DNA of 64,000 nt from Flaccisagitta enflata (Eukaryota; Chaetognatha; Sagittoidea; Aphragmophora), in contig OZ231127.1 of the NCBI GenBank assembly GCA_965153355.1, positions 80,414,001 to 80,478,000 on the forward strand, given 5' to 3'. Position 1 is the stretch's first letter. Every line of letters starts with the position of its first letter. The position numbers were made by a program, and so were the translations under genes. Positions 30,001 through 39,900 of the stretch are shown piece by piece. The notes under the pieces are model-generated. The model was not told where the DNA came from, ran no database searches, and worked only from the letters and a program-made list of their open reading frames with translations.

Positions 30001-32207
30001 ACTTCTCTCCTGAACTCCTCTGCCAGAGGCAAGGGAAATTGCACATCAGCTAGGGAATTGTTCAAAACGCGATTGTCAAGACAGAATCTAGATTTTATTA
30101 CATTTCTTTTAAGGCTGCTGTAGAATCTGGATTCTAGAACGACATGGATTGGCGACATGTGACAGTCAACGTCATCAGACATCTCCTCAATGATTCCCCT
30201 TTCCAACATCTGCTTCAGGTGAGCCTTTAAGTATGGGAGTTTGGAGGAGCTGATGCGTCTTGGTCCTTCTTTCTTTAATGGCGGAGCGTCTTCTTTCAAT
30301 TTGATTTTTATTGGCTTCATCTCCACGCCTTTAAAGAATTGGTCAGGTCTGTCCTCATTGAAGAAAATGTGATTGAAATCTAGTAAAATCTTGATCAGTT
30401 TTTCCCTATCCTTGCCTTCAACTGACGTTAGGTCAAATTGTTTCAAATATTCATGTTTGTTTGGCCAGTATTTGAAATCTTGACCTCTTGTTCTTTCATA
30501 ATCGACATTGATTGGTGATTCATCTATATCAATGTCAGGTTCGTTCACATTTAGATCAAGATCTATGGTAATGCCATCTTTGTAACATTTGGTAAGTGTT
30601 TCAGATGGCACTTTATTCATTCCGATTAATTCTGATAATCTCATCGGTTCTTCATCTGCAGGTAACGCAGGTGGTATTTGGGTATTTTGATCATTGCGTT
30701 CCTGTTCCTCGAGGTTTTTACTGTATTCACTAATGCTTTCCTTTATAGGTTCTTCGCGGGCTACGAGACCGTCTGTTTGACCTTCGGAAGCATTTTTATA
30801 TATAGATATATCTGGTGGGCGCCCTTTCTTCAGCCTTTCAGGTCGACCCCGGCGGCGCCTGTCGTTGTCATTTTTGACAACATTGCTTGCAAGTTCGCCC
30901 CCTGATAGGCGATGATCACTGTATTGATTGACTTTATCCGGAATTTTCTTATTTACAGGCATGCCTGATTGTTCGGTACCTGCGATTGGAATATTTTCAT
31001 CTCCGCGTTCACTTCTTAGTGAATATTTGTGCGCGGTATTCTCGATTATTTGGTCTTCCACGCGGTCGCACGCCCGAAACGCTTTAAGCGCGTGGGAATC
31101 ATTGGAGCCGGAGGCGTCAATCCTACCTCCTTTGGCTTTTTCGGCGCTACTTTGGCTGCCGACTTCAATCGCTGCGCTATTCATTAACCTACAGGTAGGA
31201 TCATTTTCCGAATGCATTCTTTTTGTGTATGAATGTTTGTCGACTAGTGATTTGATAGTGCACTCATTCACGTAGTATGTTTTTGATTTGGCGCCTTTTT
31301 CAACTTTAGAAGCATTATTTATTTTGGCCTTTTCATTTCTTATTTGTCTGAATGCTTCTTGTATGTCATGATAATCAAATGCCATGACCGATCTGTGATT
31401 TATGGTGTCAGTACATGGTTTCAATTCACCAAGTGGTGTACCATTTTTCATTAACAGCTTTTGGTCTGTTTTGTTCTCGATTGTTATAACAATTTCTTTT
31501 TCTGGTGACCACACTATCATCGATGGAATGTATATGTCATCGTTGTCATTGTCGTATAGTGATAACAATGATTGCTTTTCATGTTTTGTTGGTTTCAGAT
31601 CACATCTGCTTATGATATCTGTTGTGCTGTTTGGTTTCAATATGCAATCTTGCTTTGACCTTATCCAATTTATCCGCGTGTTATCACTGCGGATTTCATT
31701 GTTAGTTTTTGCTTGGTCAATTCTGTTATGCAAGAACTCATCTGATGTGATTTCATTGTTTGCAGTTTTCATTGATCTTTGATCAATATAGAATTTTTCA
31801 TTTTTGGTATTAATTGATAAATTCAATTTTGGGTCCCTTAATAGGTCTACGCCTATTATAGGTGCCTTAGTTTTGCATAGGTAGAATTTCAAGTTCACTG
31901 CAACGTTACCAAAATTAATTTTCAATGATACAGTCTTTCTTAAAATCTGTTTTGACTTGCCATCAAATGATCTTATTTTGATATTCTTTCTTAGATTGGT
32001 GGTTTTACCATATCTTTTCCATGAGTGTGAGATAAGGCTTAAGTCTGCCGCTGTATCAATGAAAGCACATAGTATTCTTCCTTCCACATATCCACTCACA
32101 TAATATTTCCCTGATAAATCATCTATTGTATTGATTGTTACCGTTTTCCGTTTCGTGTCCGTTTCTGTTTTCTTTTTGATCTGTCCTGAATCTTTGCTTG
32201 CAGCTAG
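27033..32207 (-). CDS. pol: Pol polyprotein: protease, reverse transcriptase, RNase H, integrase
   Basis: The frame is open from directly after the Gag TGA (32208-32210) to 27033; the first ATG/GTG-type start inside it is a GTG at 32099, so it is probably made as a Gag-Pol readthrough product. Residue numbers count from 32099. Retropepsin: FIDTAAD at 13-19 (active-site DTA instead of DTG) and IIGVDLL near 81. RT about 600-830: PIHVVLE, RFCLDNRVLN, FSNFDASQMFYQF, LAMGLKTS, and FVDD at about 773 in place of YxDD. RNase H about 915-1050: WTDSSS, ILELTALE, ITDNTT, NLSDW. Integrase: zinc-binding HQRIESAHRH...CATC from about 1280, catalytic Asp near 1352 (DILGP), MDNA near 1416 and VERS near 1452 with exactly 35 residues between the second Asp and the Glu (DD35E). 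All catalytic positions are kept and there is no internal stop. Domain order fits Ty3/gypsy (Metaviridae). Confidence 0.93.
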   Translation of the reverse strand, partial: LAASKDSGQIKKKTETDTKRKTVTINTIDDLSGKYYVSGYVEGRILCAFIDTAADLSLISHSWKRYGKTTNLRKNIKIRSFDGKSKQILRKTVSLKINFGNVAVNLKFYLCKTKAPIIGVDLLRDPKLNLSINTKNEKFYIDQRSMKTANNEITSDEFLHNRIDQAKTNNEIRSDNTRINWIRSKQDCILKPNSTTDIISRCDLKPTKHEKQSLLSLYDNDNDDIYIPSMIVWSPEKEIVITIENKTDQKLLMKNGTPLGELKPCTDTINHRSVMAFDYHDIQEAFRQIRNEKAKINNASKVEKGAKSKTYYVNECTIKSLVDKHSYTKRMHSENDPTCRLMNSAAIEVGSQSSAEKAKGGRIDASGSNDSHALKAFRACDRVEDQIIENTAHKYSLRSERGDENIPIAGTEQSGMPVNKKIPDKVNQYSDHRLSGGELASNVVKNDNDRRRRGRPERLKKGRPPDISIYKNASEGQTDGLVAREEPIKESISEYSKNLEEQERNDQNTQIPPALPADEEPMRLSELIGMNKVPSETLTKCYKDGITIDLDLNVNEPDIDIDESPINVDYERTRGQDFKYWPNKHEYLKQFDLTSVEGKDREKLIKILLDFNHIFFNEDRPDQFFKGVEMKPIKIKLKEDAPPLKKEGPRRISSSKLPYLKAHLKQMLERGIIEEMSDDVDCHMSPIHVVLESRFYSSLKRNVIKSRFCLDNRVLNNSLADVQFPLPLAEEFRREVAKDGYTTFSNFDASQMFYQFKIDPESVRKYFGFYALGRVYLLKRLAMGLKTSISYVQKFMDKCFRSHKNCLPFVDDLSIRSKTINTHLNIDLPLALAICSKFNILLNPKKSDLLKNEVRVLGFQLGRSSESIADEKKTKIKEMTFPETKKDAISKAAFFSYFLPVAPKLSHLMAPLRRLAHPKTRFKPTESDKKSFTDLKEYLLDDEVGALRMPSNDKEATILIWTDSSSTSIGCIITQLLPPLPDSKLDPTKRYLSIVGCYSRKIEDSWSVYPIWILELTALEECTRKFFWLLAGRSFYAITDNTTVTAWASLDHVPKDVARMVLRLQRFDYRILWIKSELNLSDWITRVPVDSPPEARFPRFLAGRIYDGKGKNIPWQKLFCKATAQETKDFFTRKRRQELAHAVEPENFIIPDECEAEQEVKEIINALKSPPEVHGDSSDSATKSAKDEYAKVIAAYSLTDDQVEGGENELEEDTEIDNDITAKIKLHRFKGNRLEGVKSLQENDDAIMDIISRIKSNQKDPPKTESLILTPALKHYLKNKSLFRVSEDGILLRLWHNKNGKIDQLIVVGEKKFHQVATEAHQRIESAHRHAGQRRTFLALSRRYFAINMRAIINKVVNNCATCKLNKYPRTNAIKTGNKIATGCNEKGEIDILGPVGGFGSSTTGQPRYVYFYIDLHSRYTITKIIPSCADNHILDSLIYTRDTLCGLPKILQMDNALCSSNSNSAKFLRERGVEINHGMANISRCQSAVERSIGTLTRLICSLRTDNPKWSFTRIVAEATYITNSTPHTSLPNSLSPKEIHFNVAPSDFLIHQHEKDEMSDDAAGAARAASRATLLNDVKRFLKRNGNTGVTDYTNKIRPGMICLRKRTSFPTSSPRKLCYKITFEGYMVTSKVATNSFRCRNIKTNQESIIPGDLLVKMKGLTENEAIELINEMEKVAAKEAEATTTPAKQGVRRSTRIAAKKDKAAPITDPNLSAFFTVHL

Positions 32208-32210
32208 TCA
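32204..32210 (-). promoter_or_regulatory. Stop-codon readthrough site between gag and pol (TGACTAG)
   Basis: On the minus strand the Gag frame ends TGA and continues CTA GCT in the same frame, open into Pol. UGA followed by CUAG is an established efficient readthrough context in animal genes and some viruses. Readthrough is also the Gag-Pol mechanism of gammaretroviruses, which use UAG. Use at this site is inferred. Confidence 0.65.
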
Positions 32211-33524
32211 TCTTTTGCTAGCATGCTCGCTGAGAATTTGCAAGCATTCTCGCCTCTCTTCCGGGCGTTTGTTACAGTTGAATGCATAGTGCCTATTTTC
32301 ATTTTCATCAAACTCTTTCTCACAGAACGGACATGACCTGTCGCACGATTTAAATCTGTCAAATACGTGCTCTCTGGAAAGGCAACCTGTGCAACCATTG
32401 AGCCCAAATTCTTTCATTTTCTTTCTTGTTGATTCCTCTTTAGATGGGCCGTAATTTCCATTTGATCTGCCATTATTCACAGCGGCAACTCCTCTGCCTC
32501 TGCCACGACCTCTGTTTTGGAATCTCACTGTTTTTCCTGATCTGTGGCTTGAGTTGCTTCTTGATCTAGATGAGTAGCGTGATCCAGAGCTGGGTCTCGA
32601 TCTCGAGCTACCCCGTGATCTCGAGCTGAATCTTGAGCTTGACCGTGACCCTGCCCTAGATCCACTTCTTGATCTCGAGAATCTTTTTGATCCATAGCTG
32701 GATGATCTGTTTCGGCTCATTGATCTCGATCTGCCGAATTGAGTCCTATCGGCCGAGGCTACAGACCTTTGGCCTTGGCCTCTAAATATCCGGCCTCTGC
32801 CTCTTGCGCGGCCTCGGAAATTTCCCGATTGACCTCTACCGAATGATCCGTTATTTCTTGCGTTATTCATTGATCTGCTCTGGAAGTTATTTCTGTTGTA
32901 TCTTCCAAAGCCCCGTCTGTTGTTGTTGTTGTTAAATTGCTGGTTGCCACGGCCTCTACTTGCAATTTCTTTTCTTCTTGCTGCTTCCATTTTCAGATTT
33001 TGAGCCATTTTGCTCGCATATTCTCTTACGTCTGCAAGTGATCTTTCTTCGCCGTAATCATGGTATCTTACTTTTTCTCTCAGTTCATCGCTGTGGATAC
33101 CATCTACGAAAGCTTCGACGGACTCGTCGATCGGTCTGTCCAATTCGGAATGGACTGCAACATGTTTCTCATAGTATGTCTCTATCGAGTCGGACGGGAG
33201 TTGACAGTGCCACCGGGCCACCAACAAGGTATGTTGGTAAATATTAGGCCACTGTGTGGTGATGAAGATTTCACTGAAGTGTCTGAATGAGCGAAATGTG
33301 CAAGTGAGTTTTAGCATGCCTTCAAGTGTATGGTTGTAGCCCTCTGCCATGGTGTTGAAGACTGCTATGATTGTATACATTCTGATCTTGTCATTGCCTG
33401 CTAATTTCATAGTGTGGATGAATTCTCTTATCATCTTTTTGAAGTGTAGAATCTCATCTTTTCCTTTTGGAGTTTTGAAATTGATTTTCTCACCAGCTTT
33501 CATTAAATAACGGTATTGTGGCAT
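32208..33524 (-). CDS. gag: Gag-like protein: capsid-type domain, RG/RS region, Cys/His cluster
   Basis: 438 residues from an ATG at 33524; the true N-terminus is probably lost (see the insertion at 33554-36945). Residues about 15-185 are helical and look like a Ty3/gypsy Gag capsid domain, with the C-terminal-type block around PSDSIETYYEKH, then VEAFVDGIHSDELREKV. Residues 185-360 are Arg-, Gly- and Ser-rich (RGRGN, FRGRARGRGR and RSRSGSR runs), a nucleic-acid-binding composition. The last 62 residues hold a Cys/His cluster (CTGC...C...CPFC...H...C) that is not the classical CCHC knuckle but occupies its place. The in-frame TGA is followed by Pol. The upstream codons to 33546 stay open and match the frame of the 2267-residue ORF beyond the insertion. 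Confidence 0.8.
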   Translation of the reverse strand: MPQYRYLMKAGEKINFKTPKGKDEILHFKKMIREFIHTMKLAGNDKIRMYTIIAVFNTMAEGYNHTLEGMLKLTCTFRSFRHFSEIFITTQWPNIYQHTLLVARWHCQLPSDSIETYYEKHVAVHSELDRPIDESVEAFVDGIHSDELREKVRYHDYGEERSLADVREYASKMAQNLKMEAARRKEIASRGRGNQQFNNNNNRRGFGRYNRNNFQSRSMNNARNNGSFGRGQSGNFRGRARGRGRIFRGQGQRSVASADRTQFGRSRSMSRNRSSSYGSKRFSRSRSGSRAGSRSSSRFSSRSRGSSRSRPSSGSRYSSRSRSNSSHRSGKTVRFQNRGRGRGRGVAAVNNGRSNGNYGPSKEESTRKKMKEFGLNGCTGCLSREHVFDRFKSCDRSCPFCEKEFDENENRHYAFNCNKRPEERRECLQILSEHASKR

Positions 33525-34854
33525 ATCTGTTGACCCACCACAGATGTCACCATGAGGTGTACAAAAAATGCCGATTTTGCTTTGATCATGCCACTCGGAA
33601 GTTTGGGGGCGGTATTACGTGTGTACAATGGGAAAAAAGCCTCAGAAGGCTTAGGGGAGTTGCCCAGAGACTACAAAAACTCAACAAAGTTGACATATTC
33701 AGCCTCAAAATGAGCAAAATTGAATTACCACCCTCATACTCAAAAATTTCAAATTTCCTTCTTAATTTCAACATTAAGCACATTTTTTGGGCTTGTTGGA
33801 TAGAAAAAACACGTATGGAGGTGACCATGTGGGTGGGTGGGAGGGATGCCTCATGAGGGTACGGCAGCGGCACCAAATTGGACAAATTGCAGGGCCTAAT
33901 GGAGGTGGTCTCAAAAAATGACGAAAATGGCCACCATTGATTTTGGGGCAAGAATGTATCCCAACATGACATATTCTGCCCAAAAAATGGTATTTTCATC
34001 AATTTTGGGCAAAAAAATGCCAAATAACAGTCCTACCGATTGTTGTGAGTTAAGGTCCCTGACACCATCAACTTCAATTGCTTATAGCTTCTTAACAAAA
34101 AAGGTTGGAAAAACGCGGTTGGCGGCATTTGAAAGAGCTGAAAAAATCCTTTCCAAACGGCACAAATTTTGTCTAAATTGTTTCATAAACAGCGGTACAG
34201 TGATCTCTCAAAGTACAGCAAATTCTATTTTTTAAGCTGTTTCACAACCATCAACTTTGATTGCTTATAGCTTCTAAACGAAAAAAGTTGGAAAAACGCG
34301 GTTGGCGGCATTTGAAAGAGCTGAAAAAATCCTTTCAGAACAGCACAAATTTTGTCCAAATTGGTCAATAAACAGCGGTACAGTGATCTCTCAAAGTACA
34401 GTGAATTTTGAATATACAGTTCTCTCACCACCATCAACTCTGATTGCTTATAGCTTCTATACAAAAAAAGTTAGAAAAACGCGGTTGGCAGCATTTGAAA
34501 GAGATGGAAAATCCTTTCAGAATAGCATGAATTTTGTCCAAATTGATTGATAAACAACTGTACAGTGATCTCTCAAAGTACAGCTTTTTTTTTCTTTCGC
34601 CACCAACAACTTTGATTGCTTATGGCTTCTGAGCTAGACAAGTGACGCGAGGTCACAATATTGTTGCGGACGGATGGGCAGGGGCATCCATCCCCCAGCC
34701 TTACCCCAATCCCACCCCCAACCACCCTCCAACACACTCAGACACAAACAATTCCAATTGCAGCACAATTGCACAATTGCTTTCACATATGCAGAAATTT
34801 CTCCTCCTCCTTCTTCTCCTTCTCTGTACCCACCCCCCCTTGAAGTCCAAATCC

Positions 34855-35275
34855 TAGCCTTGAGGCTCAAATCCAAGCCTCAAGGCTCAAATCCCAGCCT
34901 CAAGGCTCAAATCCCAGCTCTGAAGCTCAAATCCCAGCCTCAAAGCTTAAATCCCAGCCTCTAAGCCCCATTCCCACCATCAAGGCTCAAATCCCAGCCA
35001 GGAAGCTGTAATCCTAGTCTTGAGGCCCAAATCCTAGTCTTGAGGCCTGAATCCTAGTCTCGAGGCCCAAATCCTAGTCCCAAGGCCTGAATCATAGTCT
35101 CGAGGCCTGAATCCCAGCCTCAAAGCTCAAATCCCAGCATTGAAGCCAAAATCCCAACCATGAAGCTCAAATCCCAGCCTCAAAGCTCAAATCCCAGCCT
35201 CCAGGCTCAAATTCCAGCCTCCAGGCTCAAATCCCAGCCTACAGGATCAAATTCCAGCCTCCGGGTACCGCTAAC
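34855..35275. repeat. Minisatellite (CTCAAATCCCAGCCT type) in the palindrome loop
   Basis: About 20 units of 20-22 bp with AAGGCTCAAATCCCAGCCTC-like sequence. Related to arrays at 10.7 and 61.1 kb. Not coding. Confidence 0.9.
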
Positions 35276-35399
35276 CATCTAACGCTTTCGCTACTATTCA
35301 TTTTTAAACTCAAGCGTGACAACTCGAGCGTGACCAACAGACCGATGGACCAACGGACGGACAAAGCCTCTTGTGTGTCCGCAACTAAAAAGTTACAAG

Positions 35400-35635
35400 A
35401 TCGCAGTTGGCGGCACTTGAAAGAGCTGAAACAAGGCCGGATACACGGCTACCTCCCTCGCTTGCGGGAGCTGTATTTGAGGTCACTTGATCGCTTGGGC
35501 AGGAGCAGTGAGGCCAAAGACCACAAGAACCCCAAAAAAGTAAATTGTGACGGACCAACGGATAGATGGACCGACGGACCGACGGACGGACCAACAAAGC
35601 GGGGTGGAGTCACGTAGCATGCGACTTAAAATATT
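35400..35635 (+). repeat. Family A copy in the palindrome loop
   Basis: ACAAGGCCGGATACACGGCT, TTGAGGTCACTTGATCGCTT, GGACCAACGGATAG to GAGTCACGTAGCATGCGACT. A family B tail (AAGCCTCTTGTGTGTCCGCA) lies just left of it at 35355-35390. Confidence 0.75.
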
Positions 35636-36924
35636 TTTTTAGAGTAGCATGGATTTTATCAAAATCGGTCATAAATGGTGGTACAAGTCCGCGACTTAAA
35701 ATAGAGACTTCTTCAGAGGGATCTGACCAATTGCAAATATCCAATCAATTCTGACAAAAATAATGTCCATCAATCACTTTTTTGGCTGGGATTTGAGCTT
35801 CAGAACCGGGATTTGAGCCTTGAGGCTAGGATTTGAGCCTTGAGGCTTCAATTTGAGCCTCAAGGCTAGGATTTTGACCCTAAGGGGGGTACAGAGAAGG
35901 AGATGAAGAAGGAGGAGGAGAAATTTCTGCATATGTGAAAGCATAGGTCATCGGCCCCTTCGGGGCCGCTGCCCAAAAACGCATATTCATGATGCTGCAA
36001 TTGGAATTGTTTGTGTCTGAGTGTGTTGGAGGGTGGTTGGGGGTGGGATTGGGGTAAGGCTGGGGGATGGATGCCCCTGCCCATCCGTCCGCAACAATAT
36101 TGTGACCTCGCGTCACTTGTTTAGCTCAGAAGCCATAAGCAATCAAAGTTGTTGGTGGCGAAAGAAAAAAAAAGCTGTACTTTGAGAGATCACTGTACGG
36201 CTGTTTATCAACCAATTTGGACAAAATTCATGCTATTCTGAAAGGATTTTTCCATCTCCTTCAAATGCTGCCAACCGCGTTTTTCAAACTTTTTTTGTAT
36301 AGAAGCTATAAGCAATCAAAGTTGATGGTGGTGAGAGAACTGAATATTCAAAATTCACTGTACTTTGAGAGATCACTGTACCGCTGTTTATTAACCAAAT
36401 TGGACTGTTCTGAAAGGATTTTTTCAGCTCTTTCAAATGCCGCCAACCGCGTTTTCCCCACTTTTTTTCGTTTAGAAGCTATAAGCAATCAAAGTTGATG
36501 GCTGTGAAACAGCTTAAAAAATAGAATTTGCTGTACTTTGAGAGATCACTGTACCGCTGTTTATGAACCAATTTAGACCAAATTTGTGCTGTTCTGAAAG
36601 GATTTTTTCAGCTCTTTCAAATGCCGCCAACCGCGTTTTTCCAACCTTTTTTGTTTAGAAGCTATAAGCAATTGAAGTTGATGGTGTCAGGGACCTAAAC
36701 TCACAACAATCGGTAGGACTGTTATTTGGCATTTTTTTGCCCAAAATTGATGAAAATACCATTTTTTGGGCAGAATATGTCATGTTGGGATACATTCTTG
36801 CCCCAAAATCAATGGTGGCCATTTTCGTCATTTTTTGAGACCACCTCCATTAGGCCCTGCAATTTGTCCAATTTGGTGCCGCTGCCGTACCCTCATGGGG
36901 CACCCCTCCCACCCACCCACATGG

Positions 36925-39900
36925 TCACCTCCATACGTGTTTTTTGTCACCATCTGTTTTATGCACTAATACTTTGCCTTCTAGAGGTTCTTCCAATCTT
37001 GGAAAAACTTCGTCTGCTTTCATCTCTGTTTCATTGTTTCTTACTATTATGGTTTCTGGATTTGGCTTTCTACCCCTTCTTTTGGGTAATTTTGGGTCTG
37101 GTGCTTTGTTAGTTGGGTCTAAATCCTCATGTTCACTGGAATCCACTAACCCATTGTCCTTATCTTTGTCTTTATCTTTGTCTTTATCCTTGTCCTCTGG
37201 GTTGCGAAGTGACCTTTTTGGTTTTATTGACTTTTTACTTTTACTCGTGGATTTGTGTTTATCCTTTGTAGCAGGTGCACAAGTGATTTGTCTTACATTA
37301 ACCTCACGGGTTGATGGTGCTGCTGTGTATCGTTTGTGTTTGTTTTTCTTGTCTGATGTTACATTGGTATGTGATATAGATTTGATGGATTGATTTTTGA
37401 TGAGTGGTCTGTTGTCTTTGCTTTCCATTTCGTCTGAATCACTACTGCCGGTGTCACTTGTACTCTCGCTGCTCGTTTCACTATCTTCAGATTCACTACT
37501 TGAATCTTCGCTTTCCTCTGTTTTGCTACTGCCGGTTTCGCTTGTGGTACTTCCGGTTTCGCTACTTGTTTCACTGCTATCATTTGTGTCTGATGTTGTA
37601 TTGGAGTCATCCGAGTCTGATGATGTGTTGCTGTCTGATGATATGGATGGGTTTGATAAGTCAAACTCTTGATAATCAGTTTCTTCTCTTTGAGGATGTA
37701 CTTCAGCTTTTACTTTCCTTGTGTTCTGTCTCTGATCATCAGATTTGGATGTTTGCTCCTTTTTGCCTGTATTGTCTGTTTTTGGCTCTTGTTGCGTTCC
37801 CATTTTCTCATGTTTGCCTTTTTGATCTTTTCTTTTTGCCTTATCATTCTCGGGAGAATCATCTCTGCCTTTCGGCTGCTTTGATTCTTCCTTGCATGAG
37901 CTTTTTGATTTGTGTTTTGATTTAGATTTTGTGTCATTTTTCTCATGCTTGTTTTCCACTATTTTTAATCCTTTTAGGCTCAAGGACCGGCTATTCGGTG
38001 CGTCACCGCCATGTTCTTCGTGCTGTTTTGGCGGGATTGTGGATTTTGAACTGACAGCGTCAACCGTTTTGCTTCCGGCTGCGCAGCTGTCTTCATTATC
38101 TGTCGCGGCGGGATTATTTACTTCCGCGGCGCTATCATAAGTGTTTTTCCTTGAACGGATGGAACCTTCGCGTCTAATTGTCGTGCTCAGCTGAGTATTA
38201 CTGTATCGTGAATCTTTTGATGTGTCTCTTGAGCTAGACGGCATGTTTGTGTTATGGCTGCGTGAGCTCATTCGGCTCTGTCTTCCTGACATTTCATGAT
38301 TGTAATTTTGATAATTTGGATTCATGCCCGAATTATGTGGCATTTGCCATCCGAATGGGATTTGCGGGCCACCTTGCCAATTTTGTCCCATATTCATACT
38401 ATGCATCATTGGGTTGTGATTAGATGGATGATTCATGGCTTGATTTATGTTTGGCATGTATGGACTGAACATCGGATATGAGACCATGTTGCGTGACATT
38501 TCTAGATTCATGTTTCTTAAACTGTTTTGTGAATCATGTGCTGATGATTTTCTGTCATTCATGCTCCTTTTCCCTTCTTTTGCTCTCTTTTTACTATGTT
38601 TGGTGTGATCAGTCCTTTCTTTCCTGGTCATTCTAGATGAATCAGGTGGTAGTGGATCATTCGCATCGCTTTCATTTTCATTCTTAGATTCACTTGCTAA
38701 TTTTATAATGCGGTGTGTTGTTTTACCTTTCATGACAGGCTGATTCGGTACCGAGCTGTCTGCGGGTTTAACTTCATTACTCTTTGCATCTCTATCGTCG
38801 CCTGAGGATTGTCTACGGCGGCGACTGGATTTAGCGGGCGCTCGCCCATTTTCATCATTCTTCGGCTTGGAACGACTGGATCTACGCTCACTTCGTTCGT
38901 CTTCGTTTTTGGATCTTTCGGAACGCTCACTTCGTTCGTCCTCGTATTTGGATCGATCGGACCGCTCACTTCGTCCGGAATGTTTTTTGGATCTCTCGGA
39001 CTCATGCTCACTTCGCTTCGCTCCGCCCTTAGACGGATTTGAGGTAAGCGACAGATCATTCAGCTTCTCAGACTTTTTACTAATGTCTTTTGAACTTTTC
39101 TTAGATTTCTTTGAATGTTTCTTTTTGCTGTTTTTCTCACTCTCATCGTTGCTAGATGAATTTGAGTTTATAGTCCTCTCTTCAGAAACACTTTCCCTGG
39201 TCTCCTCGGCTCTATCTTTTAATTTTCTCTTCATTTTAAGTGTTTCTTTGTTTTCATTGTCATTGTGAGTGATCTCTTGCATAAGATCATCATTGTCATC
39301 TACGTGATATGACAATTTATCATCGGGTATTGTGTGAGTGTGTGTGGGAATGTTGGAGGAATGAGCTTGGTTTTCGCCTTTGTTTTTGTCACTCTTACTC
39401 ATGGTCTTATGTTTTCGCAAGCTCATTTCTCTGATTGGCCATTCATCTTCACTATTCAATTTTAACCCATAAGGATCTTGTGCACTTTCACCTTTGGATT
39501 CATTATACTCAGTGGGATGTGTTTGGCCTTGATCAACTGTATCGTCATCAATATCGCTCACATACCTGTCAGTGTCATCATCATTGCTACTGACGTTTGT
39601 TTCATTTCGTTCAGTTGTGTTGCTTGGTTCATTCGTATGTGGCTTTGCTTTTTCATGAGTTGCGTCATCGTCGTGGCGACTTGTGACGGCTACGGTATCG
39701 CTCTTAGACGATTCAGCCTCCTCATTTGAATCTTCTGATTCTTCCAGCGGACTGATTTCATCCGGATAATTAATAGCTCGTGACTCGCACATGACCGTGA
39801 CCTCCTTTATGAGCTTTCTCAGGTCTTTCATTAGAAAGCACTCTCTATTGGTCATTTCTTCCATTGCTATTATTCTTTTGTGAATGTGGTGTATCAGCCT

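Larger units (their letters stand above)
33554..36945. mobile_element. 3.4-kb palindromic insertion splitting the gag-side ORF
   Basis: Inverted arms of about 1.06 kb (33800-34860 and 35875-36945) surround a loop of about 1 kb. GTCACCAT occurs at both edges (33546-33553 and 36946-36953), as an 8- to 9-bp target duplication would; hAT, P and Mutator-like elements make such lengths. Within each arm a unit of about 170 bp recurs three to four times (CGGTTGGCGGCATTTGAAAG, AGTGATCTCTCAAAGTACAG). The loop has a CTCAAATCCCAGCCT minisatellite and A/B-type repeats. The left end has about 250 bases outside the inverted arm, so the termini are not simple TIRs. There is no transposase ORF. Confidence 0.75.

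Noticed and set aside
27484-31782. Plus-strand frames opposite pol
   Set aside because: Shadows of the Pol frame; no domains or promoters.
33518-36969. ORFs of 60-145 residues within the palindromic insertion (for example 33586-34023 and 36726-37112)
   Set aside because: They lie in the inverted arms and are mirror copies of each other; no transposase motif was found.
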